IMG/VR virus record: IMGVR_UViG_3300025687_004890 | Coordinates: 1 to 26,408 of that record | Length of the DNA stretch: 26,408 nt | Reading direction: 5' to 3' (one strand) | Source of the DNA: a virus | In this document: in pieces, positions 21,012 through 26,408 of the stretch | How positions within the stretch are numbered: the first letter of the stretch is position 1 | Layout of the letters: each line of letters starts with the position of its first letter | The notes under the pieces: generated by a model | Told to the model about the DNA's origin: nothing | The model's input: only the letters and a program-made list of their open reading frames with translations | Databases searched by the model: none | Program-made: the position numbers and the translations under genes

Positions 21012-24000
21012 ATGGCTTTTACAAAGAGTAAGATTGCAATTGCTGTTGCTACTACTGCTAGCCTAACTGGCTGCGGAGGCGGTGGCGGTGGACCCGGCGG
21101 AGCCGGTATTAAACCTTCGGTATCTACAGAATATAGTTTTTCAACTAAAAGTGTGAAAGATATTTTTGGTTGGTCAGAAATTCAAACAGTAGACGAAAAC
21201 GAAAAACAAGACCTTGAAAACTTAGTAAAAGTTTTTAAATTCGTGCAAGAACATCGATATGATTCATTGAAAGAATCCGGTGCAATAATCTACATTAATA
21301 ATCATCCACGCACACTCGAAGATGCGTGGAATGTTCTTAAAGGATTAACAAAACAATATTACGAAGGACAGGAAGAGTTTTGGGATAAAGTAGTCGAAAC
21401 CGGACAATTCAATGATGCAGACGATGCATATAATAGAATCATTGCGGCCGGTAATGTAACATCTAATATGTCTGATGAAGAACAGTTTGATTATTACTTA
21501 AACATCGGTTCGGGTATTGTAGCTGTTGCACCTGATCCAAACGTTAGTTGGCATAATGGCATTTATACCGATTGGACACTTAGCAACGCAGGTGTTCCTA
21601 CCAGCGATACCAATGACAATCCGGCGTGTACTGCTGACGTATACACTCGTGATGTACATTGGGAAAAGGTGGTCAACGGACAACGCACTGGCGTCCGTGG
21701 AGAACATATTCGTACCGAAACCGAAGAACGCAATGTTTCGTGTCCTGCAATAGTCAGCACGCAAGACGTTACTAGTGCAGAAAACTCGTACACCGAAGGT
21801 GACGTAACTACAGAAACCACATACGAGGACGATACTCGTACTAGTCTAGATGCTAATGGCAGCACTGTTACTGAGGTATGGCGTACTGTAACTGCGGTCA
21901 GCACAATTCCACGCACAACTACCACAGTAACCACTGTTACTCGTGTTGTTACATATTCAGATGGTACTACTTCAAGCGAAGTAATTGACACCGAAACAGT
22001 TACCGAAACTGCCGATCAAGTTATCACCGAAACATCTGAATACATGCTGTCTCGCACAGTAACACCAAATGTTACCGAAACCGGTGACACCGTAAGCACC
22101 ATTGATACTGTAACATATGGCGAAACCACAGTATCTACTACCTACGTAGACAATACCACAACCAAACTCGACTCTAGTGGAAATACTGTAACTGAAGTTT
22201 GGCGTACCTATACAGATATCTCAACTACACCAGTAACAACCACTACAGTCGCAACCACTACTCGCACCACGTACTATACTGATGGATCTAGTACCAGCGA
22301 GGTTATTGATACAACCACCACAGAGGACACCGTAAACAATGTTTCTACTACTACCCGCGAACCCGAACGCATTAGCCGAACTGTTACTGCTAATCTCGTT
22401 AGCAGCGAAGTAATCTCCGCAGATGTAACTGCTACTAGCACAGGCACAACTGTTAGCGAAACTGTATCTGAGGATGATACTCGTACTAGCCTAGATGCAA
22501 ACGGTAGCACGGTTACTGAGGTGTATCGTGTTTATACAACAACGAACACAACTCCAGTAACTACAACTGTTACTACTACGCAAACACGTGTTGATACTTA
22601 TACCGACGGCACTGTTCGTGAAACTGTTGTTGATGTAAGCGAATCGTCTACGGTTACTAACACAGTTACTACGGCCACTTCTGAAGAACTAGTATCTCGC
22701 ACTGTTACACCAAATGTAGCAAACACAAGCGACTTAGACGTAACTACTGTAGCAACCACAGTTAGCGAACCAGTATTAGCTAAAACTATTATCAACACCG
22801 ACACACGTGATGACGGTGTTTGGACGTTCTACTATTACTTTTGGAACACTACAACTACAGTAACTACTACGGTGGTTACAACTCGCACAACCAACTGGAC
22901 CGATGGTACTACAACCACCGAAGTAATCAATACTACTGAAACCGTCAACGATTCTGTTGCAGAAACTATTACCACACAGATTGTATCTCCCGAAGCTACA
23001 CCTGTTGCACCAACTGCACCAGACACTGGATCGGGTACTGTAATTGTTGAACAACCCGGCGCACCTGCCCTGGACTATGACCCGGAAACATATAACTATG
23101 TTTCCTACTATGGTAGCGACCACGTTGGTACTCCTACAGAAGTTGACAGTCACGATCCAGCAGATTTTGCAACCGCCGAAGCAGATAATGGTGCTGTGCT
23201 TGATGTAAATGCAAACTATGCATACGCACGTGGCTGGACTGGTCTAGGCTCAACAGTAATGATCATGGACACTGGCATCGACACTGATCATCCAGAGCTA
23301 GCAGACAAAATCAAGTACGAATGGGAACCGGGTTATGACACCGGTCTCGAAGACACTAACGGGCACGGCACTCACGTAGCAGGCATCGTTGCTGCTGCCA
23401 AAGATGGCACAGGAACACACGGCGTTGCATATGATGCAGAACTTGCCATTGCACGTATCGGTGAACGTGTTCCATCAATGAGCTTTGCACGTCAAGCACT
23501 CAATTGGGCAAAGGACAAGCCAGACATTGTTGCTGCTAATTTAAGTGCAAACGTTATATATTCTACAAGCTATAAAGAAAGTATTACCGCACACGGCGAT
23601 GGTATTTTTACCAGCAATCACGAAATTTACGGTGGCGAAAACTATTACAATCTAGAAAATCCTCAAAATTGGGCAGATGCACTTAACGGTTCAGAAATTG
23701 TACTAACTGTTAGTGCAGGCAACACAAACTTGGGTTATGTGCAGAATCCAGCAACATTTGCTAGTGCAGTAGACGACAACGGAAACTTGCTACTCGATGG
23801 GCGTATGCTGGTTGTTGGCAATTGGAATACAAGTGCTAACACAATCGAAGGTGCAAAGTCAGGGCATGTTTGTAAGGATTTTACAGAAGCAACCTCAACT
23901 TGTAATGATCCATATTTAACCAAGGATTTTTATATTCTTGCCCCAGGCACACGCATTAATAGCACGTATCTTGATGGTTCGTACAAGACCATGTCGGGGA

Positions 24001-24995
24001 CTAGTATGGCGGCTCCAGTAGTTGCTGGTGCAGTAGCTATTGTACATCAACTGTGGCCTTACATGGAAGGCAAGAACATTGCACAACTACTGTTGCAAAC
24101 TGCTAACAAGAATATCACAGGCTACAACGAAAACACACACGGACAGGGTTTGCTAGATTTGGATCAAGCAACACGACCGGTAGGCGATCTTGGTATTAGC
24201 CTAACTGGACGCAATGGCGCTACTGTGGAAATATCAGGCGGTATTAGTGTAAATGGCATCGAAGCTGGCACACTTAGCAACGTTGCAGCAGTAGATGACT
24301 ATGATCGTGACTTTACTGTGGACTTGTCCAGTGCTAATGTAGAGCGCAAGATTAGCGTAGAATATGCAGATCGTCAAAAGAACAACGGCGGTTGGGCAAG
24401 CACAATGGCTAACTTATCTGCACGCAAGATTGACAATGTACGCTTTGCTGCTAGCGATAATGTAGAAGAATATAGTATTGGCTATGAACATCGGTTCTTT
24501 GATACCAACTTAACTGCTGGTGTAAGTTATACCAAAGCAGATACTAATCCCTGGATTGATATGTCTGGCATGTGGGGTGAAGTTGATGGCTCACAAACCA
24601 CAGAACTTAACCTAACATACGACTACAAGGACATGTGGGCACAGATTGGTGCAATGAATACCAGCACTCGCTACAAGACTGGACTAGTAACTGATGTAGA
24701 TGACATTCGATCAGTGTACGCAACTGTGGGGTACGACACAGACTCAATTGCTGTGTTTGGCGGTATCAAGCCATACGCAGTAAATGGTTCAGTAACAATG
24801 CGTCTGCCAACTAGTGTTGATGCTGATGGTGTTATGCATTATGATACTGTAAGCAGCCGTGTGCGTTCAGAACTCGACGGTTATGTTGGATTTAAGCACA
24901 ATTATCAAAAGAAAAACCATAGCACTACATTTGTAGGTATCGTAGACGGTGGCGGGGAAGGACACTTGAACTTTAACTATCGCTACAAGTTCTAA
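21012..24995 (+). CDS. Subtilase lipoprotein with Thr-rich repeats and C-terminal beta-barrel
   Basis: The 1327-residue protein has a signal peptide ending in the lipobox LTGC (Cys21), then a Gly-rich linker. Residues 40-255 form an N-terminal domain; about 260-670 hold four Thr-rich repeats of roughly 107 residues. The S8 peptidase domain spans about 725-1075, with catalytic D753 (IMDTGID), H785 (HGTHVAG) and S998 (GTSMAAP) and oxyanion N904 (SAGN); all are present. The last 240 residues alternate beta strands and end NFNYRYKF, a C-terminal aromatic typical of outer-membrane barrels. This layout recalls autotransporter lipoprotein proteases such as NalP and SphB1. It has its own promoter. 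Possible roles are surface-protein shaving, superinfection exclusion or lysis. Such a gene is unexpected in a T4-like phage. Confidence 0.93.
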   Translation: MAFTKSKIAIAVATTASLTGCGGGGGGPGGAGIKPSVSTEYSFSTKSVKDIFGWSEIQTVDENEKQDLENLVKVFKFVQEHRYDSLKESGAIIYINNHPRTLEDAWNVLKGLTKQYYEGQEEFWDKVVETGQFNDADDAYNRIIAAGNVTSNMSDEEQFDYYLNIGSGIVAVAPDPNVSWHNGIYTDWTLSNAGVPTSDTNDNPACTADVYTRDVHWEKVVNGQRTGVRGEHIRTETEERNVSCPAIVSTQDVTSAENSYTEGDVTTETTYEDDTRTSLDANGSTVTEVWRTVTAVSTIPRTTTTVTTVTRVVTYSDGTTSSEVIDTETVTETADQVITETSEYMLSRTVTPNVTETGDTVSTIDTVTYGETTVSTTYVDNTTTKLDSSGNTVTEVWRTYTDISTTPVTTTTVATTTRTTYYTDGSSTSEVIDTTTTEDTVNNVSTTTREPERISRTVTANLVSSEVISADVTATSTGTTVSETVSEDDTRTSLDANGSTVTEVYRVYTTTNTTPVTTTVTTTQTRVDTYTDGTVRETVVDVSESSTVTNTVTTATSEELVSRTVTPNVANTSDLDVTTVATTVSEPVLAKTIINTDTRDDGVWTFYYYFWNTTTTVTTTVVTTRTTNWTDGTTTTEVINTTETVNDSVAETITTQIVSPEATPVAPTAPDTGSGTVIVEQPGAPALDYDPETYNYVSYYGSDHVGTPTEVDSHDPADFATAEADNGAVLDVNANYAYARGWTGLGSTVMIMDTGIDTDHPELADKIKYEWEPGYDTGLEDTNGHGTHVAGIVAAAKDGTGTHGVAYDAELAIARIGERVPSMSFARQALNWAKDKPDIVAANLSANVIYSTSYKESITAHGDGIFTSNHEIYGGENYYNLENPQNWADALNGSEIVLTVSAGNTNLGYVQNPATFASAVDDNGNLLLDGRMLVVGNWNTSANTIEGAKSGHVCKDFTEATSTCNDPYLTKDFYILAPGTRINSTYLDGSYKTMSGTSMAAPVVAGAVAIVHQLWPYMEGKNIAQLLLQTANKNITGYNENTHGQGLLDLDQATRPVGDLGISLTGRNGATVEISGGISVNGIEAGTLSNVAAVDDYDRDFTVDLSSANVERKISVEYADRQKNNGGWASTMANLSARKIDNVRFAASDNVEEYSIGYEHRFFDTNLTAGVSYTKADTNPWIDMSGMWGEVDGSQTTELNLTYDYKDMWAQIGAMNTSTRYKTGLVTDVDDIRSVYATVGYDTDSIAVFGGIKPYAVNGSVTMRLPTSVDADGVMHYDTVSSRVRSELDGYVGFKHNYQKKNHSTTFVGIVDGGGEGHLNFNYRYKF
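21786..23010 (+). repeat. Four Thr-rich coding repeats of about 107 residues
   Basis: Each unit carries a (Y/S)EDDTRTSLDANGSTVTEV-type segment, a TTTTVTTxTR run, a (Y/W)(S/T)DGT turn near residues 316, 422, 531 and 630, EV(I/V)(D/N), and usually SRTVT(P/A)N. Copies 1 and 3 are nearly identical in protein yet differ at many codon third positions. Copy 4 has diverged and is about 99 residues. Confidence 0.85.
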
Positions 24996-25010
24996 AGGTT
25001 TTAACGTTCG

Positions 25011-25018
25011 CATAAATA
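25011..25018 (+). promoter_or_regulatory. Late promoter-like CATAAATA element
   Basis: CATAAATA, 7 nt, then ATG 25026 without a Shine-Dalgarno sequence. The stretch TAAATACTACATTATG matches TAAATACTATATCATG at 2239-2254 at all but two positions, and the following bases (CGAGC versus AGAGC) also match. Confidence 0.68.
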
Positions 25019-25025
25019 CTACATT

Positions 25026-25307
25026 ATGCGAGCAACAGATTTAATTCGTCAACTACTAGATTTAATTGACAACATTGAGTCCACTAAAGGACCTGATGTT
25101 TCGGTTAGTGTTACCAATATCACACAGGAAGTCAACGACGAACCAGAATACGCCAACGAACCAAACGAGCAGTATGCTCCGGTTAGTGCGGTTACAACTG
25201 ACATGGGCGGCGGTCCTAACAAGCCCAAACATCCAGCAGATATCAGAGGCGATTCACAGAGCCTGTATCCTGCTGCACAGTGGAACTCTAGTAAGGATTA
25301 TCGCTGA
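25026..25307 (+). CDS. Small virion-type hypothetical with MRATDLI start
   Basis: The 93-residue protein begins MRATDLIRQLLDLIDNIE, an amphipathic helix sharing the MRA-x-DLI opening with the protein at 814. The usual L/I-x-E cut site is less obvious here; IDNIE at 14-18 has no L/I at the right spacing. The rest is Pro/Asn/Glu-rich and probably disordered, ending HPADIRGDSQSLYPAAQWN, which resembles conserved C-termini of marine phage hypotheticals. The late promoter-like element and structural neighbours suggest a virion protein. Confidence 0.75.
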   Translation: MRATDLIRQLLDLIDNIESTKGPDVSVSVTNITQEVNDEPEYANEPNEQYAPVSAVTTDMGGGPNKPKHPADIRGDSQSLYPAAQWNSSKDYR

Positions 25308-25735
25308 TGGCTACGGTAACCGTTCAAAGCCTATTAAACACGGCTGTTTATGATAGTTACACAGTAGATGTTACTGTAAGTGGCGATACAGTAGGCGACT
25401 TAAAAGACGCTGTTGAAACCGCAACTGGCGTTAGCATTGATTGGTTTGATCTAGTGCTAGACGAACAGTTACTAACAGTTGGTGATACACTATACACTGC
25501 TGGTGTTGTGGATGGAACAGTACTCCGCACACACAATAAAATTGCTCGTTTAGCAACACGCGAAGATAGACAAAAAGCAAAACTTGATCTAGCAGCACTG
25601 GATAGGACTGCCAGCAGTAATCCTCGTGATGTGTATGACATTACTGAATTACCAACACAGTATTCCGGGAATACTGTTGTAGACAATCCAAACGTAGGCG
25701 GATTAGTTGAAGGCAGACCCTGGGATACAACCTAA
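25307..25735 (+). CDS. Phage protein with ubiquitin-like (beta-grasp) N-terminal domain candidate
   Basis: The 142-residue protein starts with a TGATG overlap. Residues 1-75 read as two strands (VTVQSLLNTAVYDSYTVDVTVSG), a helix (TVGDLKDAVETATG), then SIDWFDLVLDEQLLTVGDTLYTAGVVDGTVLRT. This matches the order and spacing of ubiquitin: the SDTIxxVKxKIxxxxGI helix, the RLIFxGKQLxxxxTL hairpin, and the STLHL final strand. A charged helix (REDRQKAKLDLAALDR) and a Pro/Asn-rich tail follow. There is no C-terminal GG, so conjugation is unlikely; beta-grasp domains are also used as binding modules. It is probably a small structural protein. Confidence 0.7.
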   Translation: MATVTVQSLLNTAVYDSYTVDVTVSGDTVGDLKDAVETATGVSIDWFDLVLDEQLLTVGDTLYTAGVVDGTVLRTHNKIARLATREDRQKAKLDLAALDRTASSNPRDVYDITELPTQYSGNTVVDNPNVGGLVEGRPWDTT

Positions 25736-26408
25736 TGGCCAACCTAAATCCAAACTCAACTGATTACTTCCATAGCTACGAACCAAATACCAATGACCTC
25801 ACAATGGCCATGGACTATACAGAAGATGGCAAGCCTGCTATTCGTGTGCTGTCAAACATTCAAGGTGATATTGTTATTGAAGGTGAAGTAACTATTCCTG
25901 GCATAGTTACAGTAACTAACACCGACGACGATCCTTTATTCACGCATACACATATCTATGATGAAAACGAGGTTGAGTACACTGATTCAAATCCATTTAC
26001 TGTAGATGGCACTGTCACTGTGTTACAGGGCACAGATCCGTGGACTGTATCGGGCACGGTTACTGTTGATTCAATAACTGGTGCTGTTACTATTGCGCAA
26101 CCAGTGGAAGTTACACAGGGCACAGACCCTTGGACTGTTGATGGCACTGTTAATATTGGCACAATGCCAGAAGTCGAGATCAAAAACGACACTGGCAATC
26201 CTATAACAGTGATAGGAACAACCATAAACCCATTTGGTTTGCCTGTAGTCAGTGTCGATGATGATACGGTACAGCACACCGCAACCAACAGGCGTAAAGT
26301 AAGTAACTACGAAATCACCGAGTTTAATACATTTCAATACACAAAAGACCCACTGATCTGGGACGAGGAAGTTACAGGCACAGCATCATCAACACTCAAT
26401 ACTTATGA
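25735..26408 (+). CDS. Repeat-bearing virion protein, 3' partial
   Basis: The frame opens at ATG 25735 (TAATG overlap) and runs 224 codons to the right edge without a stop. An N-terminal STDYFHSYEPNTNDLTMAMDY segment precedes beta-rich repeats: NPFTVDGTVTV, QGTDPWTVSGTVTV and QGTDPWTVDGTVNI, the last two exactly 30 residues apart. Such PWTVxGTV repeats resemble beta-helical or fibre-type regions of phage tail, baseplate or head-decoration proteins. The three preceding genes are coupled to it under one late promoter-like element. The exact structural role cannot be fixed because the C terminus lies outside the window. Confidence 0.8.
   Translation, partial: MANLNPNSTDYFHSYEPNTNDLTMAMDYTEDGKPAIRVLSNIQGDIVIEGEVTIPGIVTVTNTDDDPLFTHTHIYDENEVEYTDSNPFTVDGTVTVLQGTDPWTVSGTVTVDSITGAVTIAQPVEVTQGTDPWTVDGTVNIGTMPEVEIKNDTGNPITVIGTTINPFGLPVVSVDDDTVQHTATNRRKVSNYEITEFNTFQYTKDPLIWDEEVTGTASSTLNTY
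26026..26157 (+). repeat. QGTDPWTV(S/D)GTV repeats, 90-nt period
   Basis: Copies at 26026-26067 and 26116-26157 encode QGTDPWTVSGTVTV and QGTDPWTVDGTVNI. A degenerate copy without the QGTD part lies at 25990-26022. The regular spacing suggests stacked beta turns. Confidence 0.75.

Noticed and set aside
21563-23153. Several Val/Ser-rich open frames on the minus strand
   Set aside because: They are complements of the ACT/ACC/GTA-rich Thr-Val repeats of the subtilase gene; their low-complexity composition follows from that.
1-26408. tRNA genes, CRISPR arrays, insertion sequences or integrase/attachment sites
   Set aside because: I saw no cloverleaf-like intergenic stretch, no spaced short repeats, no transposase and no integrase. 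All non-coding gaps are about 100 nt or shorter and are explained by promoters and terminators.

Overview
The window is a compact, one-directional stretch of a large tailed-phage genome. Every supported gene lies on the + strand, most junctions overlap (often TAATG or ATGA), and there is almost no non-coding DNA. A family B DNA polymerase of 894 residues with exonuclease and polymerase motifs arranged as in T4 gp43, a clamp-like gene downstream of it, TAAATA-type late-promoter elements and possible prohead-protease tags point to a T4-like marine myovirus. The small conserved hypotheticals resemble those I know from marine (cyanophage/pelagiphage-type) T4-like phages. An outer-membrane autotransporter-like lipoprotein and a Tat-like signal imply a Gram-negative host; the host itself cannot be named from this sequence.

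Layout. (1) 3-5875: virion-associated or unknown genes, including two tandem paralogues with a CYYGxGTQWCTAA motif, a Tat-like protein, small basic proteins, a repeat-bearing 408-residue protein and a coiled-coil protein. Several begin with a short MRAxDLI/MKINDII-type peptide resembling the T4 capsid-targeting tag, and TAAATA late elements precede several of them. (2) 5893-9877: a terminator, a perfect sigma70-type promoter, a DsbA-like small protein, DNA polymerase and a methyltransferase-like protein. (3) 9884-18889: a second perfect promoter, then a long overlapping operon: sliding-clamp candidate, a TGT/DpdA-like base exchanger, a 2OG-Fe(II) oxygenase-like protein, an amidinotransferase, small hypotheticals including a possible T-fold protein, then a sugar/surface group (sulfotransferase-like, glycosyltransferase, GalE-like epimerase, compact DegT-like aminotransferase). 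(4) 18892-20777: a third perfect promoter, GTP cyclohydrolase I (FolE), a QueD/PTPS-like protein, a DUF2452 protein and a small membrane protein. (5) 20771-24995: a 46-residue lipoprotein, then a terminator whose loop contains the next promoter's -35 box, and a 1327-residue lipoprotein with Thr-rich repeats, a subtilisin domain and a probable beta-barrel. (6) 25011-26408: a late promoter and virion-type genes, including a ubiquitin-like-fold candidate and an incomplete repeat-bearing structural gene.

How they fit together. FolE, the QueD homologue and the DpdA-like protein are parts of a 7-deazaguanine DNA-modification route; QueE and QueC are not in the window. The amidinotransferase and 2OG oxygenase are translationally coupled to dpdA, so they could further elaborate the inserted base; this is a hypothesis. 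Two promoter classes divide the genes: TTGACA/TATAAT promoters precede replication, nucleotide and envelope genes, and TAAATA elements precede virion-type genes. The subtilase lipoprotein is the most unusual single gene.
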